A stretch of DNA of 64,000 nt from contig JALLLT010000006.1 in NCBI GenBank assembly GCA_025266875.1, positions 558,001 to 622,000 of the forward strand, given 5' to 3'. This document shows positions 23,673-35,410 of the stretch, one piece after another. Made by a program: the position numbers and the translations under genes. Every line of letters begins with the position of its first letter. Within the stretch, counting starts at the first letter, position 1. The notes below the pieces were generated by a model, which made no database searches, was not told the DNA's origin, and saw only the letters and a list, made by a program, of their open reading frames with translations. The DNA is from Fennellomyces sp. T-0311. Its lineage: Eukaryota > Mucoromycota > Mucoromycetes > Mucorales > Lichtheimiaceae.

Positions 23673-25755
23673 TCACATGCTAGCGATGTAATGAATAATA
23701 ACATTATAAGTAAAGCTTCCATTAGCCAAATGGAAGGGATATCGGTAAATACTGGTGAGGAATGTTCGCGTGGGTATTTCGTCCTCCATCAATGTTGCTA
23801 TCTCATCATGGGTATATACTTTCTCATCGGTTGCCACCATCATGGTTTTATCGAGATAGATCAGCTTGACACTTGTTGTCTTCCTAAGCATTTGCAACAA
23901 GCCAGAGAATTCAATATGGGTATATGCTTCATTGTCCACGTCCGTTTCGTCATATGTTCTTGCCACACGAAGATCACGTAACATTGGCAAATCCCCTAGC
24001 CCATCAAGCGCGGCATGCGACATATACGGAACCCCATGCAATGTAAGATCCTCGATTCTTGTTTCTTTTAGCCTGTCAACGAAGCGATCCAATCCAAACT
24101 TGTCATCTACGCAGAGTGCAGCGTCCAGATCCGCATTGAGCACTTTCAACGTAGGTATGTGAGCCATAGCTTCGAGTAGACCGTACGAGATGTTTGACAT
24201 TCTGCGCAATTGGATCACCTCGATACCCAGTTCGTGTGGAGAAGAGTACCGAAACAAGCGCCTTACTGGATCATCGTCGTGGTTATCGTATTTCCATTGG
24301 ACTCGATCAAGATAGAGATGTTTGAGACGCCTGAGACATTGAAAGGCTGTGGAAAGGTTGATGGTCAGAGACGAGGACTTGAAGACCAAATACTTTAAGG
24401 CCGGGAACCGCTCAAGCATTGCAGATAAACAAGACTCGTCCTCAAATTCAACTTTGACGCACTTTAATGTAGACAGGAGCGGCAACGTGGGAAGAAACTG
24501 AACGTCCGTCGCAGAAAAGGTCACTGACACTCCTTCAAGAACAAGTGTTTCCAAGAGAGGACAGTGGTTAAGCATGGCAACGATCGAGGCGGCATTAAAG
24601 TGGACACCATCGCAGATAAGTGTCCGCAGTCGATTCAGTTGCAATGACCTTAGCATGGGTGACCAATCCATGTGATCAATTCTGTGCTTGTAAAGCGACA
24701 CAAACTCTAGCGTATCCTGGTGTTGCATTAACTGCCGAGTTAATTCGCCGCGGTCACTGTTTTCGCAGCATATCTCGTAGTGACGAAGACCATATGCATC
24801 GGTTTTGTAAGTATCGCTTGCGATCGGCTCCCAGCTATTGCCTGTGATTTCGTAGAGTGGACTGTAGCCGTGGTTGGTTTGGAGGCAGATGATTTTTGGG
24901 CACCATGAAAGTAGCTGGTCGAGGGTAATATGTCGCCGGATGACGCCTCCATGCGTGACACATTTTGGACCAACAAAATACTGGAGATTGGGGCATAACT
25001 GCAGTATGGGCTCCAAATGCAGCTGGCTATCTTCAAAGGCATCCAACGATAGGTAGGTGATTTTAGGGAATTGCAATGACTGTGCTACTGGCACCAACAG
25101 CGTTGTGTTGGCCATCGAGACGCTGCCGTAACTCTGATACGTGAAATGTGAAAGGTTTGGACACGCATTGAATAGATCCGGAAGAGTAATATTCGAGCCG
25201 TGGTGCGTCAAGTATAGCCGAGTAAGACTAGGCGCCAGTCGTTCCAACAATGCCAGAAAAGTGTCTTGATCCACTGTAACATAGCCTCGGAACTCTAAAA
25301 TCGACGCTTTATCAGGAACGCTTGCTTTTTTTCCTTTAGGCTGCATTCTTTTTACCTAAAGCCTCGATCTTGTTGCAACCCCAGTCAACAAGCTTCCGCA
25401 TGATATGATACAGCTTATCTTTTCCTTCGTTTCCGTCAAAGACAACAGTTTTAACGTGATCGCCCAGGCATTGTTCAAGGTACACTGTATCCATGCTCAA
25501 GCCGCGTGAAGAAAATGATACCGTCTCCCAGACACTTTGCGAGTACAGTGGCACGATCTGTTGCCAGGCCTGACATACTTCCATGCATGTCAGACAATCT
25601 TGCTGATCCAAGTACGAGAAGACCATGAGCAGGATGTCAGAATAGAGTGCTCCCATAAAGCCGAGCTGCTGATCCAACAATGAAGCCGACGACGAGTCAA
25701 GTGAACAAGAATGTGAATCGACTGCATTGTCGACAGTGGTAATTGTGTGTAGCAT
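23673..25755 (-). CDS. F-box/leucine-rich-repeat protein
   Basis: Two exons on the minus strand, 25356..25755 and 23673..25294 (673 aa), joined across a 61-bp intron. Two overlapping open frames at the junction are explained by this intron, which restores KIEALEFRGYVTVDQ. The F-box is at about residues 37-82 (LYSDILLMVFSYLDQQDCL, then VCQAW). About 500 residues of degenerate LRRs follow, with units such as LLETLVLEGVSVTF, LRTLICDGVHF and LKYLVFKSSSLTI. It is a likely SCF ubiquitin-ligase adaptor with unknown substrate. It is followed upstream on the same strand by a larger F-box/LRR gene (26369-28962). The two share architecture but are too diverged to look like a recent duplication. Confidence 0.88.
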
Positions 25756-26368
25756 GCTCGAAATTGTTGCCAGAACAAGATGGCAACCCTGAAATCTGAG
25801 TTGCCGTGAAACAAAAGGTGAACCCGTATCACTTGCTTGAATCGTGTCAGCATAAAATAGCCAGAATTCATCCTTAATTAATTTTCCCGGGGAAACTCAA
25901 AGACATGAGCGTGAACAAACAAGCGCTCCTGATGAATCTTGGACCATGTTACCAAGTCTATCTCGTGGGCTGTGCGAGCTCTGAGTAGACCTATCGATCT
26001 TGGAGCACTACTGCTGTCATAGCAGCACGAGTATAGAAAAACGGTAGCAAGTGATACGTATTTCCCTTCATTCTCAGCTCATATATCGGTATGTTAGTTT
26101 ACAACGCATGGTAATTGATCAGTCAGATTGTTCAGGGCTGTAAAAATAGTAAATATTGGACCACCTGGGTGAACTCCCTATTTGCTGCCAGGGATCATGT
26201 TCCACAACTCAGATTATTGCTGAATGATATCATTCGGTAATTATAGGAGTGTTACTAAATACAAAGCTGAATTGCTGACATACACTGCTATTTATTTGTC
26301 AACGCTATTAAAAGCTGTACAAGTGAGTGCTAGATCAACACTGGGTTACTTTTGTACGGTATATAGGA
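25756..26368. other. intergenic, no gene seen
   Basis: Spacer between two minus-strand F-box genes. The 102-codon plus-strand frame here (26224-26532) runs into the antisense of the next gene and has no coding support. Confidence 0.4.
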
Positions 26369-28962
26369 TTAAAGCAAGTCGGCGAGGGGCTTTACAATGG
26401 CTACACTGGGGACTGGCCGCGTCATTACGGATCGCTGGCTTGGTATATATTCATACAAGATACCCTCAGGCGCTGTCAAGTTTTGCAGGCAATAAACCTT
26501 CAAGGCATTTTTGCGAGATCGGTCGTATTTAAGCCTGGTCACAATACTCCTTTGACCGTCTTGGAACGTGCAACATATAATTGTCAGTTTTTTCAAACTC
26601 GATAAAGGTGTTAGACTCGTCATTACAGCCTCTCCTTCAATATGCATATAGGCCAAAGTGATATTACGGATGTTGGCCGGATACGATGTCGAAAAAATCC
26701 CATCCCCAGCGCAATTGAAAGCTGAGGCGAACCCGCCACTTGTAAGTGAGCTGCACAAAATGAGATTAAGCGTAGATAGATTGCGATTATGGGTCATCAG
26801 AGAGCAAAGGTCAGCGTCTTGAACTGTAGGTCCATAGAGGCTAACATCTGTAAGCATGGTGCAGTTGTTGATAAATTTGGTGTAAATGTTCGTGGTCACG
26901 TCGTAAGTAGGAAGTATACGAGCAACAGGCAAAGGAGGAGGGGGGACACCCGTTGGCACAGCATTTCCAGTAGGATTTTGAATCGCGGCATTTTGACGCT
27001 GAGCCAGAAGAAGCTGGCGCATGGCTAACCGTCTTGGAAGATTGCGGTTCTCGTTCATTTGAGATACGCCACCCACTTTCAAGTGGGCAAAGCGTAGTCG
27101 CTGGGCTTTACTTAGCTCAAAAAGTGTGTCATCGTCTGCCTGTATATTGTTCAGTATAACCTTCTCAAGTGCGGGGAAATGGCTGGCTATGGGGGCAAAG
27201 AGTTCAGGTCGAAGGCTGTAAGCCTCTATGAAACGCCATTGGTGCAGTTGGAATTCTTTCAGACGCGGTAAGTGAAGGCTTGTCAGAGTTTGGAGCCCGG
27301 TCATTGTAATCGCCTCCATTTGCAAAACCAACATCGTCAATACATTGTAACTCTTGCCCTCTGAAATCAAATTCGGTATGATCATGGCGTGGGTCGGAAG
27401 TCTGACCTTACTGCGGATAGAGTTTCGTACAAAAATCTCTCGGAGACCCTCTTGTTCCTGTGCTTCTTCATCCACCACGGGTATAACGCCATTTTCATTG
27501 CAGAATGAATCCTCATGCCAACCACTTCCGTATCGCAATCTTTTCAGCTTTCGACAGTATTGGCCGATGTTTCTTGTGACGGATTGCAAGTTGCCTGGAT
27601 AATCTACTGGATCCTTGAACGAGATATGCTCTAGATTGGGTAGCCGCTCCCAGAAATTCAATTGAACAAAATAGCCTACTTCCATGCCAACTAATTCCAG
27701 CCGCTTCAGTGCCAGGTGATGAGTTTGCGGGAAATTGCTCTGCATCTCCCGTTGATGCATAGCCCTCAACTGCTGTTCCACCAGCCAATTCGGATTTGCG
27801 CTTATCAATGGATTGGGACCTCCCATAGCACGTGCCGCCGCTAGCAAACGTTCTCGCGCATAGTCGTTTGTGACAGCTGTAGATGATGTATTGCCACTTG
27901 AAACCTTTCTCCGTGACCGCGTGGTCATGGATGAGGTGTCCTCCATCAAAAGAGAATGATGTGCAGCAATCACCAAGTGGGACAGCTTTGAGCACACATT
28001 CAAGGTATCCACAGTGGCTCGCGTGTCCTTGACGCTGCATAGGGTCACCCTCTTCAAGTTTTCATTGTTTTGTTGCAACAATCTGCCTAGCATAAGCTTC
28101 ATATCCGGCACGGCATCCAAATCAGCGCAAATGTCTGTGGACGATTTCGTTAACTTTTGTGTTTTTCAATCCAAACGTTCAAGTTACCTAGGTACCCGAT
28201 ACGACCATGCCAACTATTCTGCGACAAAAGATCCAATGCATTTCCCAATGCTGTGGCCGAGGTTCCGGGCAATATAGACACTTGTTGAACACCTCTTGTA
28301 GGAAGATTGCCTTGGCGTCTTGCACTGATCGTCTGCAAAAGTCGGGCCATGGAGTCCTTCGGCATGGTACCCAAAACAACCTGTGGCGATACCCGCGGGA
28401 GGTCCTCCAAGAAAAAGTTGAGCCAGGCGTGGCAGGTAAACATGCAACCGAGCCGATCATGGAAAGAGAGCAGGTTCCCAAAGATATAGGCCAGTAGTTC
28501 AAAGGGAAGTTTCTTGAAAAGCATGGTGTTTGTTTCATGGATCTGACTCTCGAGAGCCTTCATGACTCGGGCGAGTTCTTCGTACTCGGGACTCTGGCTG
28601 GAAACAGCACCAAGTCCCTTTTTGTAAACCGCCACGGCTTTGCTACTTTCACCAGCCAACTGCAGCAGATTTCCAGCACACAGGTAGCCTTCAAAGAGAG
28701 CTGGGGCCAGCTCAATCACCTTGTAGGCATCTTTGATACCAGCTTGGAGCTTGTCCTGACGACCAAAGGCTATGGCACGCTTCAGCAAAGTGACAGCCAA
28801 CACGTTCTGCTCAATCTCCACGACTGCAGCGGTTAGGCTTTGAACGGCATCAGGGTAATCAGCAAAGTCAAATGAGGTTTTGACATTCTCCCACAAGACT
28901 TGAAGGGGCTGGAATCTCGGTTCCTTGAGATACTGACTCCAAAGAAATTTTGGAATTGTCAT
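26369..28962 (-). CDS. TPR-F-box-LRR protein (Dia2/Pof3-like architecture)
   Basis: Two exons on the minus strand, 28188..28962 and 26369..28134 (846 aa). Residues ~35-125 form TPR helices (AVTLLKRAIAFGRQDKLQAG, APALFEGYLCAGNLLQLAG). The F-box is at 149-190 (FKKLPFELLAYIFGNLLSFH, then CHAW). The remainder is an LRR solenoid with an inserted low-complexity segment near a VPPPPLP run. TPR then F-box then LRR is the layout of budding yeast Dia2 and fission yeast Pof3, SCF subunits tied to the replisome and genome stability; Dia2 directs ubiquitylation of Mcm7 when the CMG helicase is unloaded. Early-diverging fungi also carry expanded TPR/F-box families, so orthology is not proven. Confidence 0.88.
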
Positions 28963-29639
28963 GGTGATCTGAAGAAAGAAAATGCCGCTTCAGTGGCCTT
29001 TTTATGCCTTCTTGAAGGCGGCGTGCTACCAAAAATGGAAAAACTCGACTATTTAATCGGCTTTTTTTCCACCTGAAACGCAAAGGTTGCTGAACTCGAC
29101 AGCAAGTCATTCCCTATCTGCCTGTATTGTCGGAATCAAAGATCATCATCAAGTAGTGAATAGGCTATGCCTGTTCTTTTTTTCTTCAATTTGGCGGGGT
29201 TGCCAACATTGCCAGGATCACAATAAGTTCCTGTACAACAAAGATACACATTTCCAGCGTTTCAAAGTCGTATCAAAGCACTCATACTATACGACGAGCT
29301 CAATGAGTTTTCGAGGCCAGTTTACATCTGATTTTGCCTACACTTTAGAATCATGCTGCATGAATTCATGATGAGCAAGCGTTCCAGGTGTGAACGCGCA
29401 GTCCAAACATACCCAATCATGCCTGCAATGATACTTCATCAGTAAGTAAAAAGGATCCGTATATTTTACATGAAAAAGAAAATATATGATATACTCGTAA
29501 GAGAGCTTTATCCATGACAAAAACTAAAGGGCATTTCACTACATATCAACTACTATATCAGTATCCTCAACACTAGCCGCGGCTTCCTCCATGTTCATCC
29601 AAAACCAAGCTTTCTCTGTGATTGTAGCATACAGTCATT
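28963..29639. other. intergenic, no gene seen
   Basis: This 677-bp spacer has no supported gene. It should contain the promoter of the TPR-F-box gene near its left end. Confidence 0.4.
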
Positions 29640-30350
29640 TCAATATCTGTTGCAGTATTGGATAAACGAATCATATCCATCAATCTTTCCTTCCTCCGAA
29701 AGCCGTTTGTATTCGCTGATCTCGGTAGCATAACGATGCTTGTGATCCGATAGCCAATAGGTGAGCCGTCGCGAAGTGATGCCGGTTTCTTTCTGGATAC
29801 GGTATCGTTCTGATTTTGTTGGCTTGCGGTTGTTGCCGAACGATTCATAAAGCAAGACATTCAATTGGTACCGAGTTTGCGGGTCGTAGGAGGTTTTGGT
29901 GCGACGGACTCTTCGGAAACATCCACCAGGGGTAGCCATCTTTGCCACACGAGCACATTTAGGCTCTTTTGCATTTTTACTGCTGTTTGGCATGGCTTGA
30001 CATGTTTTATCACCGGTTTGATCGTTTTGTGATTTTGTCGTACAATTTTCAACCAAATCCAACGGGGAATCATCACCACTGGTAGGGTCATCAGAAGCCA
30101 TCTGGCGCCGCTTTGCTGACAAAAGCAAGCATGGATTTTCGTTACCGCATGGTGCCAAATACCATGGATGGCCGTTCCAATTGGGTGTAGGCAACAATGA
30201 TATAGCGATTGCTGACGTATTACGTGGGGAAACGAATGGATCACCGAGCAACGATGTCTTATCGTTAGCTTGGAGATCATGGGACAGTTGTGTCCCAGTT
30301 TCTGAGAGATGGACTTTCATGTTCAATGATGCGGAAAAGAATAGCGACAT
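29640..30350 (-). CDS. divergent homeodomain protein with altered recognition helix
   Basis: Single exon, 236 aa, from ATG 30350 (the frame runs a little further without ATG; an upstream exon is possible). The N-terminal 150 residues are polar and disordered. Residues ~152-211 align to a homeodomain without gaps: Leu and Phe at positions 16 and 20 (LYESF), Pro at 26, and Trp at 48 (LTYW, residue 199). The invariant WFQNRR of the recognition helix is replaced by WLSDHK. Phe49 is therefore Leu, Gln50 is Ser, the nearly invariant DNA-contacting Asn51 is Asp, and Arg53 is Lys. A basic arm (FRRVRRTK) precedes it. The fold seems kept but canonical TAAT-type contacts are unlikely. It could bind DNA differently or act through protein contacts. 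A normal TALE homeodomain gene is at 54470-55253. Confidence 0.75.
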   Translation of the reverse strand: MSLFFSASLNMKVHLSETGTQLSHDLQANDKTSLLGDPFVSPRNTSAIAISLLPTPNWNGHPWYLAPCGNENPCLLLSAKRRQMASDDPTSGDDSPLDLVENCTTKSQNDQTGDKTCQAMPNSSKNAKEPKCARVAKMATPGGCFRRVRRTKTSYDPQTRYQLNVLLYESFGNNRKPTKSERYRIQKETGITSRRLTYWLSDHKHRYATEISEYKRLSEEGKIDGYDSFIQYCNRY

Positions 30351-32209
30351 GTTTTCAAGAAAAAAAGTGGAGAAGGGAAGCAGCACGTAAGTATTGCGAA
30401 AAGGAGATTACTTAAACCCCAATGGATGTTGTCGGTGCAGTGAAAGTATATTAGTCGTCAAAAAGCGACACCCTTCTTTATGAGCCCTACTGGTGCACAT
30501 CTTTTTTCAAAATTACCAGGTAATACTACGTTTGTGGGTATTACTCGACGAGTTTTACCGTTTATGGATACCTGAATTTCTAATAATTGATATTGTGGTA
30601 CTGACCGCTTGGAATAGACTGGGGATGCGAACTATGTGCCATTACCCGTCTGATTTATTCGCAAAACTATGGGTGATAATTATCAAATGCCTATGCTGCC
30701 TATATGCTATGCATGTGCTGCCATTTTAACTCTGGCGCATACGTACAGCCAGAGATAAAGCTCGTTTATTCAAGTCAATCACGGCGAAAATCGATATTTA
30801 TTATTGTGAATCTTTCACAACTCAACCAACGACGACAATTACAGTCTTTCCCTAATGTGTCACTGGAGAAAACATGTGAGATGAACATGCTGTCAACGCG
30901 AACACAAACACAAAATAGACCATGATCTTCATGTACACAGCGCATAGACAGTGGTTCTAAGCGAAAGTAAAGCATGTTTCCGTTTACCTTTGAGAAAGGC
31001 CACAAGTGTGCTTTGGACCAAATGTCCAAGCCCAGGAATACAATTGCTGCCGATGCACATGTCCTCATAAGCGACGGCAACATCAATAGCTTCTCAGATA
31101 GAGAAGCAATAGCCCTGATGATTCTGCGCCCGTGTACAGGCCACATACCGAATAACCGCTGACCCCACAAGTAAACAAAGCGATAAGGACGATATAGCGG
31201 CTAAGGCTAATTATGGAAAACTCATCAGAGAAACTAGACCTTACCTGATTATGCACCGATTTCCGCGCAGAATCAAGCATGTTGCATCAATTTGCCCAGC
31301 TCCCTGGAGTAAATCATACCGCACAACGACCAGTGGTTGATCAAGAGGTGACAGTTGAGGTGTCCTCGAGAAATGCTTCGATGGACATCCATCGTGATTC
31401 TTCGGCAACTGACGACGCGTATCTACGCTTCTCCATGTATGTGGATCAACTAGGAGCGGATATACTTCACGGACTGTAGTCCCCCACAATATACCAAGTA
31501 TTGACAGATGTACTCTGTGTGCTTTAATCAAATGCATCGACAGCCGAGCTGATCTCCAAAAAAGAAAATATAGTCTGTTTAAATTCTATTTGAATCCCCG
31601 CAAATGGAAGAGGTGTTTGAGAAATGACCTCTTGAGAAAGAACAACCTCTTTTCGTCTCTGCTTGGCAGATTTTGACAATGAGTCTTTCACATCTATTTT
31701 AAAATTACCTGCTTGTTGCTTTAAACGCTTCCATTGGAGGGTAGCGCATTTCTTTGATATGAAGCAAGCCGTGTAGTATCGAAAAAAAGCATCTGTCAAC
31801 GATAGTCATGCAAGCACAACGAATTTCGTGAGAAGCAGCAGACCGGTGTGGGTAATTGATCCAATTTACCCACATCGAATCCTATTTTATCCAAACAACC
31901 CCATGGCAATACACACACCCCCAGTGCTTACGTTTTTCGGGCGCAAAGGTCAGTAGCACCGCGTAGATTCGTGTCTACGGCTGAAAGGAGGGGGATCGCC
32001 TAGCACACGGCAAATTGGAAATGTAAGAGCGCGTGTTTTATTAAAAGACGCTAAACAAGATGCACCGTGATGTAGGACAGCACTTTGTTTCAGCAGGACT
32101 ACGTATCCGATTTTGCGTGCCGTGCATCCGTTCTTCAAGCTTCCATAACCCATGAAAAAAAAAGATACAGAACATGATCAAATCTTTATTATATACAGAG
32201 CAAAACCAC
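30351..32209. other. gene-poor region
   Basis: No gene can be supported in this 1.86 kb. Short frames at 31241-31537 and 31524-31799 (both minus) have ordinary-looking composition but no recognisable motif, no clear start context and no splice partners. They may be relics. Confidence 0.35.
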
Positions 32210-32635
32210 CTAATGATTCATTGAGCGTTGCTGGTACGCGGCGTTGTAGCCAGCGGTTCTTCCTTGGAAGTTGCCGGCATTCTTGTTGTTATAGTGGCTC
32301 ATGGAGGCAGTCTGGCCGCGCATCTCCTCGGCTTGCATATCGCGCAATGCCCGATCGTGCTCTTGCTCGATTTGTCGCTCTTCCTCCTCTTGCTCTTCAT
32401 TTTTCTTATCCTCTTCGTGGTGCTTATCCCTAAAGAAACAACGTCAGCTCATCTGTAATCCAAGAACTAATGCCATACATACTCTGCTCGCAAAGGAACG
32501 CGGTGTTCGTTGGGCTGCTTGACACGCATGCCGCCAACCTTCTCTACATTATGCATAAACACAATCAGCATTGAATGGACTCGCTCTCGAACGACAGGCA
32601 TACGTACGTGCAGGACGAATATTGTGATCAGCCAT
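32210..32635 (-). CDS. small acidic/charged conserved-looking protein, 102 aa
   Basis: Three exons on the minus strand: 32608..32635 (28 nt), 32483..32543, 32210..32429. Every junction has GT/AG ends and the sum is 309 nt. The N terminus MADHNIRPAQKVGGMRVKQP is followed by a Glu/Lys/Gln-rich helix with HHEEDKKNEEQEEEERQIEQ. The C terminus is distinctive and Asn/Gln/Tyr-rich (NKNAGNFQGRTAGYNAAYQQ). It has no signal peptide or membrane segment. I do not know the function. Clean splicing, uniform composition and the tight head-to-head position with eIF1 (307 bp between ATGs) argue that it is real and probably well expressed. Confidence 0.72.
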
Positions 32636-32942
32636 GATAGTAAAAGTAAAAGTGAAGAAGAAAAAGATACCCACGCTCGAAACGCCTTTTTATGCGAAAC
32701 CGGATGTTTCATCAGCATGACGTCTGTAACCATGTCAATTACTTTTTCCGGGTCTCAGATCCATGTTCGAATTCCGGATTGCAGGCACCGCACTGCTGCG
32801 GCAGCATCTGCTGCGGCAGCGCTCAGACTTAAAAAAGCACATGATATACCCAGCTCCGAAAAAAAGCAGCTGAGGGAGTCGGAATAGAAAACTACTCCTT
32901 TCACCTGAGTTGAAGCCAGACTTTCTGCATAGTAACCAGTTA
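32636..32942. promoter_or_regulatory. bidirectional promoter between the 102-aa protein and eIF1
   Basis: A 307-bp interval between divergent ATGs at 32635 (minus) and 32943 (plus). It contains a GCTGCGGCAGCATCTGCTGC repeat-like GC-rich patch near 32790-32820 within otherwise A/T-rich DNA. No open frame of its own is supported. Confidence 0.5.
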
Positions 32943-33383
32943 ATGACAAGCGTTGAAGATTTGAACGTCCCTTTTGGTATATGGCAAAGTAGCTCGAGCT
33001 GGGGCCCCGCCAACTAACGCTACTGCCGCAGATCCCTTTGCTGAAGTTGAAGAGGAAAATTCTCCAAAAGAAACCAACCATATCCGTAAGTAAAAAGGGT
33101 TCCAAGGATACATTGTTGCTAAGATGCCCTTTCAGATTTGCGCATTCAGCAAAGAAACGGTCGAAAGACGCTCACTACGTTCCAAGGTCTTCCTAGCCAG
33201 TATGATAACAAAAAGATATTGAAAGTCTTCAAGAAGGAATTTGCTTGCAACGGCACCATCGTGGACGACGATGAGCTCGGCAGCATTATCCAGTTGAGCG
33301 GCGATCAGCGTCAGAAGATTGCCGAGTTTCTTGTCAAAGAACAGATTGTCAAGAAGAGTGAAATCAAGATTCACGGCTTCTAA
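32943..33383 (+). CDS. SUI1: translation initiation factor eIF1 (SUI1)
   Basis: Three exons: 32943..32976, 33032..33085, 33136..33383 (111 aa, the normal eIF1 length). Joining gives an N terminus ending in FDPFAEVEEE, then the SUI1 domain IRIQQRNGRKTLTTFQGLP, KKILKVFKKEFACNGT and GDQRQKIAEFLV, ending in KIHGF. eIF1 binds the 40S P site and controls AUG selection during scanning. Intron 1 has a textbook CTAAC branch site about 15 nt before its CAG acceptor. Two other start candidates in exon 2 sequence were ruled out because they lie upstream of that acceptor and lead to a stop. Orientation is head-to-head with the 102-aa gene. Confidence 0.96.
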
Positions 33384-34533
33384 TCAACCCCTCCAGCCCC
33401 GGACCCGCAGTATTAGTCGTATATAGCTTTATATGTATACCACAGCTATTTTAAAGAATACTTTTTTTCATGGAGTGCAACAACTTAGGTAAGAGTGGGC
33501 GCTGCTTGAGGATAAGGCTGCAGGAAGTTCCCTCGAGGGTTTTTGGAGCCGGGCATCACGTCTTTAATCCAACAACGCCCATGGTCATTTTCCTGTTGGT
33601 TGGCCTTTACGGGATGGTTGGGGAATTGAGAGTTTCAGCAAACACCCTGACCACACACTATCCGTAATGTGGCACCAAAATATGTATCTTCGTAGATCGG
33701 AATAAGCACCCTGTGTGCTTATCTTTTACGATATCGCGAGCATGTAGGCAACGTTTTACGACAGAAAGATTATGCTGAGATCTGAGAGTACGTTATCCAG
33801 GATATTACAAATGTATACGCAGACTGCCAAGGAAATATCATTGAACCTGGCAATCTGCGCTTTCTACAGAGTTGCGCTGTGTTACATGAAAGTACGTTAC
33901 ATATAAGAAAGGCAATACGAACGTGCTAATGGAGAAAAAGGTATAACAGCAGATTTGCATTTGCTTTCTGTAGGTTCAGAAGTCCTAATTCGAAACGCAC
34001 CATTACATCACCGTTGCCGTTTACGTAGATCTCGTGGTTTTTCTGAGCTCGTGAAATGCGTACTAAAGACTCGATAGACACAGCAATGATGTAGATGCTC
34101 TCATATACGAGGTTTTCTGATAAAAAGTGTAATGACATCTTCCAGAACTGACCACCAGTTTCATTACTATAAAAAGTAAAGGACCCCAATTTGACAGAAA
34201 GTCATCCAGAAACAAAGTATGTTATAGCGTAGTAATCCATATCTAACATACGTAGTCTACCTACGAGATGTGGCAATACCTTTTCCAGATACTGCCAATA
34301 TGATAGGAAGCGGTAACATGCAGTTGAATATCCAGGTAGTGAGCTGCGGATGAAACATGCGGTATCGCACCTGCTACTCTTGCTTCCACTACATCCACCA
34401 CCATCATCAGCACTACAATTGCTAACGCGAGCTTTATCCTTCATTCGAATCAAGCAGGTGACCTTGCCATGGCCCTATATTTTGGCCATATGTCAAAAAG
34501 TATACACCACATACTGTTTATTAACGTAAACGT
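33384..34533. other. intergenic, no gene seen
   Basis: 1.15 kb between convergent eIF1 (plus) and PEBP (minus). Short minus-strand frames (33926-34189, 34202-34453) lack recognisable motifs. Confidence 0.4.
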
Positions 34534-35189
34534 TCATGGAGTAGAGCAAAGGAAAAAGTTGGCAGCCACGAGTTCAAGCTTGTTCTCGGCGACGAACTGG
34601 CTTAGTTGAAAGTTTCGACGATCAGGCTTCTCTTCATGAGCCATGGGTGCAAAAGTCTGGTTCGGTTGCGCCTGCTTGTACAGTAAAAAGAGATAGCGAT
34701 GCACACCGGTATTTGGACCAGGACCAGGACCGATGTACGGTGTATGCTGCTGTGACAGATCGGTCGGGTTGCTCCCTATCCGTGCTCATGTGATTAGCCC
34801 GACACTTTTTCTGCAGATATTCCACACCCACCTGGTACATTCACAACGACCCAGTGGCGCCAAGGACCAAACTTGTGATCTGTCGCAGAAGGTGCATCGG
34901 GATCCGTCAACACAAGTGTATAAGATGCCGAGTCGTCAGGTGGTACAAAAGTTACGGTGGGTTGCTCGGCAGCATCGCTTGGCGACAGCGTGTTGCCCAG
35001 TAACACTTCTTTATCATTCCCGTATTCGATTTGCAGCAGCGAAGTAGGGCTAAAGCTTTCGATCACTGGTTCCATCGTTATCAATACGTGCTGTTCGTCC
35101 CTGATGACTTGGCATTACTTACACTCGGGAATCAAATTCACCTTCTTCAAGGCACCGGTGATGTTCATTTCGGTTGTCAACAGAGGCAT
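34534..35189 (-). CDS. phosphatidylethanolamine-binding protein (PEBP/TFS1 family)
   Basis: Three exons on the minus strand: 35123..35189, 34832..35065, 34534..34775 (180 aa). The splice choice gives NLIPELIESFSPTSLLQIEY, as in other PEBPs, then VLTDPDAPS and the FGPWRHWVVVNVPG segment. TPYIGPGPGPNTGVHRYLFL forms the second half of the ligand pocket (the family's G-x-H-R). It ends in VAENKLELVAANFF. Ligand residues Asp, Pro and the two His of the pocket are present. Yeast TFS1 inhibits carboxypeptidase Y and Ras GAP; others bind anionic phospholipids or kinases. The role here is unknown. It lies 221 bp downstream of the NDH-2 stop codon, on the same strand. Confidence 0.93.
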
Positions 35190-35410
35190 GATGATACAAA
35201 TAAAAAGAAAAGAGAAAGGAACAAGAAATAGTCTCACGCATAGGAGGAAAGCAACTTTATTATTTCCTTTCGGAAGATGGGAAATCCCCGATATGCTTGC
35301 GGTGGGCCATATATGAAAAGTAATATATATTTGGAAAAGCTCTAAGTGAAAGGATGGATGCATAACTATGTAAGAAATAAATGATGGTGGGAAAACAAAA
35401 AACTCAAAAT

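Noticed and set aside
25336..25360. Overlap of two frames inside the F-box gene, suggesting a programmed frameshift
   Set aside because: A normal 61-bp intron (25295-25355) joins the two frames and restores the protein, so no recoding is needed.
28135..28187. Apparent split of the TPR-F-box gene into two separate genes
   Set aside because: A 53-bp GT-AG intron joins the frames in phase, giving a continuous F-box-LRR protein.
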